Assembly: GCA_052246295.1 (NCBI GenBank)
Contig: JBQQCO010000024.1
Source: Piscibacillus sp052246295
Lineage (GTDB): Bacteria; Bacillota; Bacilli; Bacillales; Alkalibacillaceae
Length of the DNA: 36,887 nt
Strand: one strand, 5' to 3'
A model generated the notes under the pieces. That model made no database searches, was not told where the DNA came from, and saw nothing but the letters and a program-made list of their open reading frames with translations. Position 1 is the stretch's first letter. Every line of letters starts with the position of its first letter. Positions 16,449 through 24,507 of this stretch are shown one piece after another. The position numbers and the translations under genes are program-made.

Positions 16449-17777
16449 ATGAAATATATCATTATAGGTGGAGATGCAGCAGGAATGAGTGCGGCTATGC
16501 AAATAGTAAGAGCAAATCAAGATCACGATATAACAGTATTGGAACGAGGAGAAATTTACTCATACGGCCAATGCGGTTTGCCTTATGCTATTAGTGGAAT
16601 TGTTGATGAGCCAGAAGATGTAATCGCAAGAGAGGTTGAGACGTTTCGAAATAAATATGGCATAGATGCCAAAATAAATCATGAAGTGACACATGTGGAT
16701 TCAGCTAACAAAGAAGTTCATGGTCGAGTCACCTCGACCGGAGAATCTTTTAAATTTGAATACGACAAGCTACTAATTGCAAGTGGCGCAAGTCCTGTAA
16801 TGCCTGATTGGAAAGGGGTTGACCTCGGAGGGGTTTTCCACATTAAAACAATTCCAGACACGAAAGATATATTGAATTATTTAGATAAAGATATTCAGAA
16901 TGTCACAATTGTTGGCGGAGGGTTTGTTGGGCTGGAAATGGCTGAGAACTTCGGTGAAATCGGTAAAAACGTCACGATTATACAACGTGGTCAACAACTG
17001 ATGAAACCTTTTGATTATGATATGGCTGAACTCATCCATAAAGAAGCCAACCATCAAAATGTTAATATTATCTTCGGTGAATCGGTGAAAAGTTTTGCTG
17101 GTAAACATTCGGTTGAAAAAGTTATAACTGACCAGAATGAGTACCCAACTGATTTAGTCTTACTGTCTATAGGTATAAATCCAAACACACAGTTTGTTGG
17201 CGATGAATTCTCAATAGGTGAGAAGAATGAATTAATAGTAGATGAATATATGAAGACAAATGTAAAAGACGTATTTGCTGCAGGCGATTGTGCCTCACAA
17301 TATCATAGAATTAAAGAACAAAATGATTACGTTCCTTTAGGGACACATGCTAACAAACAAGGTATGGTGGCAGGTCAAAACCTTCTTGGTAAAAGTGTAG
17401 AATTTAGAGGGATTGTTGGCACTTCTATACTTAAGTTTTTTGACCTTGATATTGGTCGAACAGGACTATCAGAGAAAGAGGCACAAGAATTATCATTGGA
17501 TTATGATACAGTTAAAATTACGACACGACCTGTTGCAGGCTACTATTCTGATATAGAAGAATTAACCGTAAAACTCGTGTATGAGAAGACAACAAAACGT
17601 CTATTAGGCGGGCAAGTCATCGGAAATAAAGGCGTAGATAAACGAATTGATGTACTAGCCACTGCGCTATATCATAATATGACAACTGTTCAGCTCTTAG
17701 ATTTAGATTTATCTTACGCTCCACCATTTAATGGTGTTTGGGATCCAATACAACAAGCCGCAAAAAGAACCTTATAA
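16449..17777 (+). CDS. cdr: CoA-disulfide reductase family protein
   Basis: 442 residues. FAD motif GGDAAGMSAA (7-16), the single redox cysteine in YSYGQCGLPYA (Cys42) that marks the CoA-disulfide reductase / NADH oxidase / persulfide reductase group, a second Rossmann motif VGGGFVGLEMAEN for NAD(P)H, and the FAD motif AAGDCASQ. It probably reduces CoA disulfide or a related polysulfide or persulfide with NAD(P)H; Bacilli lacking glutathione use such thiol systems. No rhodanese domain is attached, so it is the short form. AGGTG lies six bases before the ATG. It is followed by the large structured repeat rather than a simple terminator. NADH oxidase activity is the main alternative. Confidence 0.85.
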   Translation: MKYIIIGGDAAGMSAAMQIVRANQDHDITVLERGEIYSYGQCGLPYAISGIVDEPEDVIAREVETFRNKYGIDAKINHEVTHVDSANKEVHGRVTSTGESFKFEYDKLLIASGASPVMPDWKGVDLGGVFHIKTIPDTKDILNYLDKDIQNVTIVGGGFVGLEMAENFGEIGKNVTIIQRGQQLMKPFDYDMAELIHKEANHQNVNIIFGESVKSFAGKHSVEKVITDQNEYPTDLVLLSIGINPNTQFVGDEFSIGEKNELIVDEYMKTNVKDVFAAGDCASQYHRIKEQNDYVPLGTHANKQGMVAGQNLLGKSVEFRGIVGTSILKFFDLDIGRTGLSEKEAQELSLDYDTVKITTRPVAGYYSDIEELTVKLVYEKTTKRLLGGQVIGNKGVDKRIDVLATALYHNMTTVQLLDLDLSYAPPFNGVWDPIQQAAKRTL

Positions 17778-18105
17778 AAAGAGGCTGAGACAAAAGAAAA
17801 GTAGCTTAACAAAAAACGAATATTGAGTTTTATTAGCGTAGTCAAAATGCGCAGACTCCTGCAAGAACAGCACGAGCTGAGGGGCCACAGGATGTGGGTC
17901 AGTTCGGCGTTGCAACATGGATGTTGCGTATTTAGCCGAACATCCTTAAACTCCGAACGGAAAGTGAGTTTGGGGAAGTTGAAGCCGTGCCTGCGAAAAG
18001 CGAAGCATTTTCACGCAGCTAAAAATTGAAGACGAATATTAGGAGTAACTTGACTCCTAATATTCGTCTTCTCTAAGGATAAGATATCTTTTGTCCCAGC
18101 CTCTT
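17778..18105. repeat. Structured intergenic repeat bounded by an 18-19 bp inverted repeat
   Basis: The ends pair: AAAGAGGCTGAGACAAAAG (17778-17796) with CTTTTGTCCCAGCCTCTT (18088-18105). Inside are further stems: GTTCGGC / GCCGAAC enclosing GCAACAT / ATGTTGC, AAACTC / GAGTTT, and CTGCG / CGCAG. A perfect 19-bp hairpin with a 6-nt loop closes the inner part (18028-18071). The middle is richer in G and C than the flanks. From memory, related sequences (ACTCCTGC.GGAACAGCACGAGCTGA, then GAAGCCGTGCC.GCG.AAAGCGAAGC) recur between genes in many Bacillaceae and are often miscalled as short proteins. It lies between two genes and could also end transcription both ways. No function is known to me. Confidence 0.75.
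18028..18071. repeat. Perfect 19-bp hairpin within the structured repeat
   Basis: GAAGACGAATATTAGGAGT (18028-18046) and its exact reverse complement (18053-18071) around AACTTG. Part of it (ACGAATATT) also occurs at 17816-17824 near the left end, so the left flank may once have paired with it too. It ends in CTCTAAGG rather than a T-run, so it is not a classic terminator. Confidence 0.85.
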
Positions 18106-18108
18106 CGT

Positions 18109-19221
18109 TCATGCTTTATAAATCATATTTGACACAGCTTTAATCCCGACTTCTATAGCATCTTCCTTAGGATTCAAACGACTATTATGTAGTCCGTATG
18201 AAGAATCTACTCCTAACCAAAACATAAACCCTGGTATCCCTTTAAGAAAATATCCAAAATCTTCGCCAGTCATTGCTTCTGGGGCTTCTACGTAATTAAT
18301 ATCTGTATCTTCTATAACTTTCACAAATTGGTTCACTTGCTCCTCATTATTGTTAACCATATAATAATTAGCACCGTAATCTACGGATGTTTCACACTCG
18401 AATCGACTTTCAATTCCTTTTAAGATACGTTCTATACCATTTTTAATTAACTGCATAGAATCCGGGTGAATGGTTCGAATCGTTCCTTCAACACGTGCAT
18501 GCTCTGCAATTATATTTTGAACCGTACCTGCTTCCATTTTCCCTAGAGTTACTACAGCTGGTTTCAAAGGATCTCGCATTCTACTTACCACCTGCTGCAA
18601 CTGAACATTGAACGTACTAGCAGCCATAATCATATCTTTTGTCTCATGTGGATAAGCCGCGTGCCCACCTTTTCCATTAAAATCAATAAACAACTCACTT
18701 GTATTCGCAAATAACAATCCTGGTTTAGAGCTTACTGTACCAACAGGAAGTTTAGGGTCAATATGTAATGCGAAAATAGTATCTGGGTTATACTTTTTCA
18801 TCAGGTCACTATTTAACATCGGCTCCGCACCACCAGGCCCTTCCTCAGCAGGCTGGAAAATAAACAAAACATTTGATTCTGGTCTATTATTAACAATTTG
18901 CGTTAAAGTGCCAAGCGCAATTGTCATATGAAAGTCATGTCCACAAGCATGCATGTAACCGTCATGCTTTGAATCAAAATCAAATCCTGTCTCTTCTTTA
19001 ATCGGGAGTCCATCAATATCTGTTCGATACGCAATGGTCTTATCACCCACAGTACCTTTCACGAACAAAAATATACCAGTTTTCCACTTATCAACTATTA
19101 AATAATCCTGAGGTAATGTTTGAATATAATTCAGCAGATATTCTTGAGTCTTAAACTCTTTAAAACCAATCTCAGGAATCTGATGTAAATCTCTTCTAAT
19201 CTTGATCCAATCATTTGTCAT
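18109..19221 (-). CDS. dapL: N-acetyldiaminopimelate deacetylase
   Basis: 370 residues, M20 metallopeptidase family. Metal ligands are visible in YMHACGHDFH and in the PAEEGPGG stretch with its catalytic Glu pair; GGHAAYPHE starts the dimerisation (lid) domain, and LHNSRLNP provides the late His. It removes acetate from N-acetyl-LL-diaminopimelate in the acetylase route to lysine and peptidoglycan. It directly follows dapH, as ykuQ-ykuR do in B. subtilis, which decides this role over other M20 amidohydrolases. A terminator hairpin lies between the two genes, so dapL may be expressed at a lower level or have its own promoter. The ATG follows AAAGG about ten bases upstream. Confidence 0.93.
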   Translation of the reverse strand: MTNDWIKIRRDLHQIPEIGFKEFKTQEYLLNYIQTLPQDYLIVDKWKTGIFLFVKGTVGDKTIAYRTDIDGLPIKEETGFDFDSKHDGYMHACGHDFHMTIALGTLTQIVNNRPESNVLFIFQPAEEGPGGAEPMLNSDLMKKYNPDTIFALHIDPKLPVGTVSSKPGLLFANTSELFIDFNGKGGHAAYPHETKDMIMAASTFNVQLQQVVSRMRDPLKPAVVTLGKMEAGTVQNIIAEHARVEGTIRTIHPDSMQLIKNGIERILKGIESRFECETSVDYGANYYMVNNNEEQVNQFVKVIEDTDINYVEAPEAMTGEDFGYFLKGIPGFMFWLGVDSSYGLHNSRLNPKEDAIEVGIKAVSNMIYKA

Positions 19222-19246
19222 GACAATCTACCTTTCTTTGCAACTA

Positions 19247-19277
19247 AGAAAAAGCGGAACCCGTTAAGATTCCGCTT
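19247..19277 (-). terminator. Terminator-like hairpin between dapH and dapL
   Basis: On the minus strand AAGCGGAA pairs with TTCCGCTT around a 10-nt loop, followed by a short T-run. It begins a few bases after the dapH stop and ends 25 bases before dapL. Confidence 0.75.
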
Positions 19278-19287
19278 CATCGTTATA

Positions 19288-20007
19288 TTAATCGTCTAAC
19301 TTTCTTAATGCACTCATAATTTCAGTTTTTGATTTTGTCTGATCGTCAATTTCTTTTAGAACTTTAGCTGGTGTACCTGCTACAACTGTGTTTGGTGGTA
19401 CATCTTCTGTAACAATGGCACCTGCTGCAACAACAGCACCTTCACCAACGGTTACACCTTCTAAAATTACGGCGTTAGCTCCTACAACGACTCCATCTTC
19501 AATGACAACTGGTTTGGCTGAAGGTGGCTCAATAACACCCGCTAATACGGCTCCAGCACCTATGTGGCAGTTCTTCCCAACTGTTGCACGACCACCTAAT
19601 ACAGCGTTCATGTCAATCATTGTGCCTTCACCAATCGCTGAACCGATGTTAATGGATGCACCCATCATAATCACAACACCGTCACCAATTTCTACTTGGT
19701 CACGAATGATGGCGCCTGGTTCAATACGTGCATTAATATTTTTTAAATCTAATAAAGGAATAGCTGAGTTACGACGGTCATTTTCAATTACATGATCATC
19801 AATTAAATGGCTGAAACGTTCTAAGTCTTCTTTAACGACTTTCCATTCACCGAAGATAACTCCTGTTTGTTCATCCACAAATGCTTGGATTCCTTCACTG
19901 AATTCAATACTGCTTAGTTTGTTACCTTTAATGTATACTTTTACTGGTGTCGACTTTTTCGCATCCGAAATAAATTGAATAATTTCATTTGCATCCATCA
20001 TGTTCAT
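19288..20007 (-). CDS. dapH: Tetrahydrodipicolinate N-acetyltransferase
   Basis: 239 residues. An N-terminal DapH domain (about 1-85) is followed by a left-handed beta-helix of hexapeptide repeats (NINARIEPGAIIRDQVEIGDGVVIMMGASINIG... in outline) and a C-terminal cap. It transfers acetyl from acetyl-CoA to tetrahydrodipicolinate, the first step of the acetylase branch to diaminopimelate. The PSAKPV loop and the neighbour dapL support DapH rather than the succinyl-transferring DapD. GGAGG lies seven bases before the ATG at 20007. A promoter sits in the 66 bases after darB, so it is probably transcribed independently of darB. Confidence 0.96.
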   Translation of the reverse strand: MNMMDANEIIQFISDAKKSTPVKVYIKGNKLSSIEFSEGIQAFVDEQTGVIFGEWKVVKEDLERFSHLIDDHVIENDRRNSAIPLLDLKNINARIEPGAIIRDQVEIGDGVVIMMGASINIGSAIGEGTMIDMNAVLGGRATVGKNCHIGAGAVLAGVIEPPSAKPVVIEDGVVVGANAVILEGVTVGEGAVVAAGAIVTEDVPPNTVVAGTPAKVLKEIDDQTKSKTEIMSALRKLDD

Positions 20008-20039
20008 GTTGAATCCTCCATTAAAAACAGTTTTACTTT

Positions 20040-20069
20040 ACTTTATCAAAATGTTAAATTCTTTGACAA
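20040..20069 (-). promoter_or_regulatory. Sigma-A promoter of dapH
   Basis: Minus strand TTGTCA (20064-20069), 18-nt spacer, TAAAGT (20040-20045), between the darB stop and the dapH start. No lysine riboswitch could fit in the short leader. Confidence 0.55.
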
Positions 20070-20072
20070 GTC

Positions 20073-20516
20073 TTAACTACGTTGCTGATAAAATTCATTC
20101 CTCAATTGCTTGAGGATTTCACGTCGAGTATAAATACCGACCATTTTATCCCTATCATCCAACACACATGCGAATGAATAATCAATTAGAACATGTAGAG
20201 CCTTTTCTAACGAATCAGACATATGAACTGTTGGGATATCATCTTTCATAACATCTTCAACCGTTTTAGAATATAATTGTTCAACTTCAATTTGTTCAAT
20301 TCCAAACATAGCTTCTACAATATCAGATTTGCTAATAATCCCGCAAAACCTGCCATCTAAGTCTAATACAGGAACGGCATTGTAACCGGTTTTAGTTAAA
20401 ACTAATAGTGCGTGTTCTAATGGATTTTGTAGTTGGACGTGTGCAACTTTTTCTGCATCGATCATATTTTCTGTTACTGGTATCGTTGATAAATCGAAAC
20501 TCGATAAATCTAACAT
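20073..20516 (-). CDS. darB: CBS-pair protein, c-di-AMP receptor DarB/CbpB type
   Basis: 147 residues, the same length as B. subtilis DarB (YkuL). Two CBS motifs occupy about 15-75 and 85-143, each ending in the usual helix (GIISKSDIVEAM and GIYTRREILKQL). In B. subtilis and Listeria the dimer binds c-di-AMP; the apo form activates the (p)ppGpp synthetase Rel and pyruvate carboxylase, linking low potassium or c-di-AMP to central metabolism. The assignment rests on length, stand-alone CBS pair and the nearby dap genes, which lie in the same neighbourhood in B. subtilis. AAGGAGGGGAG precedes the ATG. The Ktr genes in this window are other targets of the same nucleotide. Confidence 0.85.
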   Translation of the reverse strand: MLDLSSFDLSTIPVTENMIDAEKVAHVQLQNPLEHALLVLTKTGYNAVPVLDLDGRFCGIISKSDIVEAMFGIEQIEVEQLYSKTVEDVMKDDIPTVHMSDSLEKALHVLIDYSFACVLDDRDKMVGIYTRREILKQLRNEFYQQRS

Positions 20517-20651
20517 TTACTCCCCTCCTTAATTAACACACAGGAGTAACACCCAAAGTATATTTTAACACAAATGACTTAAAAGACATAATTCAGCCCT
20601 ACTTTTTATACCCCGTTTCATTTATAATTATACTAGAAAGAAGGGATTTTA

Positions 20652-21290
20652 TTGACACACGAATTCACACGTAAAGAAGAAGCCGTAAATGCATTTACTC
20701 ACGGCCTAGGAGCACTACTCAGTATAGCTGGCCTTGTCATTTTAATCGTGTACTCATCCATACATGGTAACGCATGGCATGTGGTGTCGGTAACGATTTA
20801 CGGCACAACAATGCTCATTATGTATTTATCATCGACAATTGTGCACGCATTAAAAGATGGTCGAGCCAAAGATCTATTCTTATTTATAGACCACTCTTCC
20901 ATATATTTATTCATCGCTGGTACATATACTCCAATTCTATTAATCTTACTTCGCGGACCCATAGGATGGACATTATTTGGAGTTATATGGGGCGTTGCGA
21001 TATTAGGGATTATCTTTAAGATTTTCTTCGTTAAACGATTTATGGTCGTCTCAACATTAATTTACATCTTTTTAGGATGGTTTATTGTTTTTGTATGGAA
21101 CCCACTAGCAGCTGAAATGGAATTAAGAGGACTGATTTTCTTAATTATCGGCGGGATTCTGTATAGTTTAGGTAGTGTATTTTATATGTGGAGAGGTTTC
21201 CCATATCACCATGCAGTTTGGCATATGTTTGTTATAGCAGGCAGTGCATTTCATTTCTTCGCCATTTTGTTTTATGTAGTTTTAGTTTAA
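20652..21290 (+). CDS. Hemolysin III family (PAQR-like) membrane protein
   Basis: 212 residues with seven hydrophobic segments. Conserved family residues are visible: NAFTHGLGA near the start, MYLSSTIVHAL, FIDHSSIYLFIAGTYTP and the C-terminal HHAVWHMFVIAGSAFHF that supplies the zinc-binding histidines. Bacterial hemolysin III proteins are related to progestin/adiponectin receptors; the name is historic and the cellular role is unclear, with metal-dependent lipid hydrolase activity suspected from the fold. The start is TTG at 20652, preceded by AGAAGGG with good spacing; no ATG start fits. It converges on fadH with a shared terminator. Confidence 0.9.
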   Translation: MTHEFTRKEEAVNAFTHGLGALLSIAGLVILIVYSSIHGNAWHVVSVTIYGTTMLIMYLSSTIVHALKDGRAKDLFLFIDHSSIYLFIAGTYTPILLILLRGPIGWTLFGVIWGVAILGIIFKIFFVKRFMVVSTLIYIFLGWFIVFVWNPLAAEMELRGLIFLIIGGILYSLGSVFYMWRGFPYHHAVWHMFVIAGSAFHFFAILFYVVLV

Positions 21291-21306
21291 ATCTTTTCTA
21301 TAAAAT

Positions 21307-21345
21307 AAAGGCTACAGATTGGACAATCCAATCCGTAGCCTTTTT
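21307..21345. terminator. Bidirectional terminator between the hemolysin III gene and fadH
   Basis: AAAGGCTAC.GATTGG pairs with CCAATC.GTAGCCTTT around a 5-nt loop, with T-runs on the plus side and a weaker one on the minus side. Both converging genes stop just outside it. Confidence 0.9.
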
Positions 21346-21352
21346 AATTTGA

Positions 21353-22117
21353 TTAAAATGGATACTGATTTAAATATTGACCACCATCTAGAGTAACGAC
21401 TTCTCCATTCATATACTTTGCGTCATTTAAGATAAAGTAAGCTAGATCCGCAATTTCTTCTGGCTCACCCAAACGACCTAATGGAACCGAGTTAAGAGTA
21501 CGCTTAGCCGCTTCTTCAGACTCCCAAAGCTTTTCAGCTCCACCGGTACGATCAATTGGCCCAGGCGCAATCGCATTAGAGCGAATACCATACTTTCTCC
21601 CCCACTCTACTGCTAGAGTACGTGTTAAGTTAAGTACCCCTGCCTTAGCTGCTGAAGAGTGCGCAACTCCAGGCCCAGCATCCCAAGCATATGTAGCTAC
21701 CATATTAATAATGTTTCCTTTGATATTTTTCTCAATCCAGTACTTACCGACAGCGTGACTGCAATAGAATGTGCCATTTAGAACGATATCGATAACTGAA
21801 TTCCACCCGTTGATTGATAATTTCTCAACAGGTGCAATAAAATTACCTGCTGCATTATTTACTAAATGGTGAATAGCCCCATACTCATCAACAGTTTCTT
21901 GAATCATTCTTTCAATATCTTCTGGTTTTCTCACATCCATGACAACGGTTTTCACATTAAGGTCTTTACCATCTAAAATATCATCTTTAGCTTGATCCAA
22001 ACGTTCTTGATTACGACCTGTTATAACTACTTTCGCCCCTTCATGAGCAAATTTCTTTGCCATGTACTTACCCATTCCACTGGAACCTCCAGTAACAATC
22101 ACTACTTCATCTCTCAT
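21353..22117 (-). CDS. fadH: 2,4-dienoyl-CoA reductase, short-chain dehydrogenase family
   Basis: 254 residues. NADP Rossmann motif GGSSGMGKYMAKKFA, NNAAGNF, and a C-terminal GG(Q)YLNQYPF tail. The usual SDR catalytic Tyr-x-x-x-Lys is replaced by Ser-x-x-x-Lys in HSSAAKAG, as expected for dienoyl-CoA reductases, with GPIDRTGG after it. It removes double bonds during unsaturated fatty acid beta-oxidation. In B. subtilis fadH (ykuF) is adjacent to ykuE and under FadR; here ykuE is divergent and a FadR-like box lies just upstream of the start. AGGAGG lies upstream of the ATG. A plain enoyl reductase or other SDR is less likely. Confidence 0.88.
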   Translation of the reverse strand: MRDEVVIVTGGSSGMGKYMAKKFAHEGAKVVITGRNQERLDQAKDDILDGKDLNVKTVVMDVRKPEDIERMIQETVDEYGAIHHLVNNAAGNFIAPVEKLSINGWNSVIDIVLNGTFYCSHAVGKYWIEKNIKGNIINMVATYAWDAGPGVAHSSAAKAGVLNLTRTLAVEWGRKYGIRSNAIAPGPIDRTGGAEKLWESEEAAKRTLNSVPLGRLGEPEEIADLAYFILNDAKYMNGEVVTLDGGQYLNQYPF

Positions 22118-22142
22118 CTACATTCCTCCTAAATTTTTTATA

Positions 22143-22162
22143 TTTACTGAATAGTCATTCAT
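22143..22162 (-). promoter_or_regulatory. FadR-like operator upstream of fadH
   Basis: Minus strand ATGAATGACTATTCAGTAAA matches my recollection of the B. subtilis FadR consensus (ATGAATGA-n-TA-n-TCATTCAT) at 15 of 18 fixed positions; the first half is perfect. It lies 26-45 bases before the fadH start, between a GATAAT (-10 candidate) and the ribosome binding site, where repressor binding would block transcription. Confidence 0.6.
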
Positions 22163-22241
22163 TTTGTATTAATTATCTCATATATAATCTAAAAAAACCA
22201 TGCTATAATGTGATTAACGTATAAAAAAAAGGATGAACAAC

Positions 22242-23114
22242 ATGAGTAAGAAAGTGTCGAGGAGAAGCTTTTTAAAACGTATAACAGTCGGTTCTCTTGG
22301 GGTCGTTGGACTTTCATATGGTGGTTATTATTATGCTCATGAGGTTGAGCCACGTTGGTTAAATGTTATTCATTCGACTGTCCAATCCAAGCGAATCCCA
22401 CAAGCCTTTAATGATTTTAAAATTCTACAGATAACAGATACCCATATCGGCTTTCAATATAGCGTAAGTGATTTAGGAAAATTAATAAACGCAGTCAATA
22501 ATCAAAAGCCAGATCTAGTTGTGTTCACGGGTGATCTAACGGATGACCCATCAAAAATGGATGAATCTGCCTACTTAGATATTATTGAAATCTTATCTCG
22601 AATTGAAGCTCCAAAAGGTAAGTTCTGGATTTATGGGAACCATGACCATGGAGGCTATGGCACCCAACAGATACGAAAAGTTATGGACGAAAGTGGCTTC
22701 ACTCTTCTTATGAACGAAACAACGCAGATTTCACTTAATGAAGATTACATTAATTTATCTGGATTAGATGATATTCTTTTAGGTCGACCAGAACCCTCTG
22801 CATTAATACCAGACGAAGAGCAGGAGCGTTTTAACGTTCTTCTTTGCCATGAGCCTGATTTCGCTGAAGAAATTACTAATTACCCTTTTGATTTACAGCT
22901 ATCAGGCCACAGTCACGGAGGGCAAATTCAATTGCCATTTTTGGGATATATCGTTACTCCTAATTTAGGTCAAGAGTATGTTGAAGGTTATTATGAATTA
23001 GGTACACGACCTTTAAATTTATATGTCTCAAGAGGCTTAGGCACAACACGTCTACCCTTCCGCTTCTTATGTAGACCAGAAATAAATGTTTATACTCTTC
23101 AATCCAGTATGTAA
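22242..23114 (+). CDS. ykuE: Tat-exported metallophosphoesterase YkuE
   Basis: 290 residues from the ATG at 22242; the ATG three codons earlier overlaps the AAAGG site. The N-terminus carries a twin-arginine signal, SRRSFLKR (about residues 6-13), then a hydrophobic stretch. The calcineurin-like fold follows with all metal motifs: DTHIG, GDLTDD, GNHDHGG, CHEPDF and GHSHGGQ. In B. subtilis YkuE is exported by TatAyCy and held at the cell wall; the phosphoester substrate is not firmly known. It should therefore act outside the membrane, and its presence implies a working Tat pathway. Divergent from fadH, with which it is neighbour in B. subtilis too. TATAAT at 22204 is the likely -10. Confidence 0.93.
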   Translation: MSKKVSRRSFLKRITVGSLGVVGLSYGGYYYAHEVEPRWLNVIHSTVQSKRIPQAFNDFKILQITDTHIGFQYSVSDLGKLINAVNNQKPDLVVFTGDLTDDPSKMDESAYLDIIEILSRIEAPKGKFWIYGNHDHGGYGTQQIRKVMDESGFTLLMNETTQISLNEDYINLSGLDDILLGRPEPSALIPDEEQERFNVLLCHEPDFAEEITNYPFDLQLSGHSHGGQIQLPFLGYIVTPNLGQEYVEGYYELGTRPLNLYVSRGLGTTRLPFRFLCRPEINVYTLQSSM

Positions 23115-23215
23115 ATCCTTGTCAAGGAATTGTTAAAAATGACTCCTATACCTTGTTATGTTTAATGTACTTTAGTGCTAGAATAAAGATGGTATAGATA
23201 GGAGTGTGTAATGTA

Positions 23216-23836
23216 ATGTCTAAAAAACTAACAATTCTATTGTTCACTATAACTTTAAGTGGGTTATTAGCAGCATGCGGTAGTGACAACTCAGCTGAGA
23301 GCACAAGTCAAGGCGCGGAACAACAGGAAATCAAGCCTAACTTCGATCAAGAAGTACAGAACTTTAGTTTCACTAATCAAGATGAAGAGACTGTTGAATT
23401 GGACGACCTTAAAGGCGATTACTGGGTTGCTAATTTAATTTTCACTAATTGTGAAACTGTCTGCCCACCGATGACAGCTAATATGGCGAGGTTACAACAA
23501 AAGTTAGATGAAGAAGGGCTAGATATTAGACTGATATCATTTTCTGTTGACCCACATATAGATAGCCCTCAATTGCTAAAGGAATTTGGCGATAAACATG
23601 GTGCAGATTATAGTAACTGGGATTTTCTAACTGGTTATTCTCAAGAGGACATTGAAAGTTTTGCATCAAAATCTTTTAAAGCTTTAGTAACAAAGGTTGA
23701 CGGTGAAGATCAGGTCACACATGATACATCTTTTATGTTAGTATCACCTGAAGGTAAAATGGTTAATCGTTTTAAAGGGACATCATTTGAAGAAGTAGAA
23801 AAAATTGTTGATTACTTGGAACACTATAAAAAATAG
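23216..23836 (+). CDS. Sco1/SenC family copper-binding lipoprotein
   Basis: 206 residues from the ATG at 23216, which follows AGGAG by 11 nt and gives a clean lipoprotein signal (LLAA-C, Cys21). A thioredoxin-like domain holds the copper ligands CETVC and the later His in THDTSFM. Sco proteins deliver copper to, or reduce, the CuA site of cytochrome c oxidase on the outer membrane face; B. subtilis YpmQ (BsSco) is the model. No oxidase genes are in this window, so it acts on enzymes encoded elsewhere. Single gene with its own strong terminator. Confidence 0.92.
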   Translation: MSKKLTILLFTITLSGLLAACGSDNSAESTSQGAEQQEIKPNFDQEVQNFSFTNQDEETVELDDLKGDYWVANLIFTNCETVCPPMTANMARLQQKLDEEGLDIRLISFSVDPHIDSPQLLKEFGDKHGADYSNWDFLTGYSQEDIESFASKSFKALVTKVDGEDQVTHDTSFMLVSPEGKMVNRFKGTSFEEVEKIVDYLEHYKK

Positions 23837-23864
23837 TCTGGCGAAGATCGCCAGACTATTTTTT
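23833..23864. terminator. Bidirectional terminator after the Sco1 gene
   Basis: ATAGTCTGGCGA pairs perfectly with TCGCCAGACTAT around a 3-nt loop, and both outer sides give T-runs. It serves the Sco1 gene on the plus strand and the small membrane gene on the minus strand. Confidence 0.92.
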
Positions 23865-23867
23865 ATA

Positions 23868-24059
23868 TTAATCATTTCTAATCACTAAGTATACAATCAG
23901 CCCGAGTAAAGGAAAGAATAAAGTACCCATCAAAACCACAATAGCATATTCCTTACTATTTCCCTTTCGAATGGAATCACGATAAGCCCAAATACTGGTT
24001 AAGATATTTAATAAAAATAATAGGAATCCAAAAAATAATATAACTGCAAATACTTCCAC
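23868..24059 (-). CDS. Small two-helix membrane protein, PLDc_N-like
   Basis: 63 residues, GTG start at 24059 with GGGGGAG seven bases upstream. Two hydrophobic segments (about 4-26 and 40-60) flank a polar loop WAYRDSIRKGNSKEY. The pattern (Trp and Asp after helix 1, a Gly-containing basic loop, then a FFPLLGLIVYLVIR helix) resembles the phospholipase D N-terminal (PLDc_N) membrane segment that often occurs alone. No catalytic domain is attached and the function is unknown. Confidence 0.7.
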   Translation of the reverse strand: MEVFAVILFFGFLLFLLNILTSIWAYRDSIRKGNSKEYAIVVLMGTLFFPLLGLIVYLVIRND

Positions 24060-24129
24060 TTAAAGCTCCCCCTCTCCCCCTTCATAATAATGTAATATGA
24101 GCGCATTGTGAAGTTTAGACTAATTCATT

Positions 24130-24468
24130 TTAAGTAGAAATATTTTTGTTTCTAAAATATTGTGATAAAATTTTAGCTACGAATGTGACCAGAAAGCTAA
24201 TTCCAAGAACTATAATAGAAATCCATAAGGAACCAAGTATGACTTCAATTTGGTTTTTCCCTTGTGAAAAGGAATCTGACAACACTAGAACAATCATTGT
24301 CACACTTGTTATACATAATGAAACTAATAAATAACTTAAAGTGTAAAAGCATTTGTACTTGATTAACCTAATAATGATTGGTTTAAGGATAAAATAAGCA
24401 CAATAAATCAAAACCAGGAAGATTAAACTTCTAGATAAGTAGGCTATCACAATTGGGTTTTCTAACAT
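24130..24468 (-). CDS. Hypothetical three-helix membrane protein
   Basis: 112 residues from the ATG at 24468, which follows AGGAG by nine bases; the ATG at 24477 abuts that site and is less likely. Three hydrophobic segments are visible (about 8-30, 40-62 and 78-100), with basic residues between and at the end (SQYFRNKN). I recognise no family. Its start codon is only 39 bases from that of the divergent ZIP gene, so at least one of the two promoters must lie inside the other gene. No clear terminator follows. A non-coding explanation is possible, but the ribosome binding site and membrane pattern support a gene. Confidence 0.6.
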   Translation of the reverse strand: MLENPIVIAYLSRSLIFLVLIYCAYFILKPIIIRLIKYKCFYTLSYLLVSLCITSVTMIVLVLSDSFSQGKNQIEVILGSLWISIIVLGISFLVTFVAKILSQYFRNKNIST

Positions 24469-24507
24469 AAAGACCATCTCCTATTGTTCGATGAAAGGAT
24501 TATCATC

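Noticed and set aside
17823..18029. A 68-codon frame inside the structured repeat
   Set aside because: It lies wholly in the folded repeat, lacks a ribosome binding site, and its Arg/Cys-rich translation resembles the hypothetical proteins commonly miscalled on such repeats.
18028..18071. Calling the 19-bp hairpin a simple rho-independent terminator
   Set aside because: Neither side is followed by a proper T-run and the stem is unusually long; kept as part of the repeat.
19388..19795. A 135-codon plus-strand frame opposite dapH
   Set aside because: Thr/Pro/Ala-rich translation produced by the hexapeptide repeat codons of dapH read antisense.
20008..20072. A lysine riboswitch upstream of dapH
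   Set aside because: The interval is 65 bases and already holds the promoter, far too short for an L-box.
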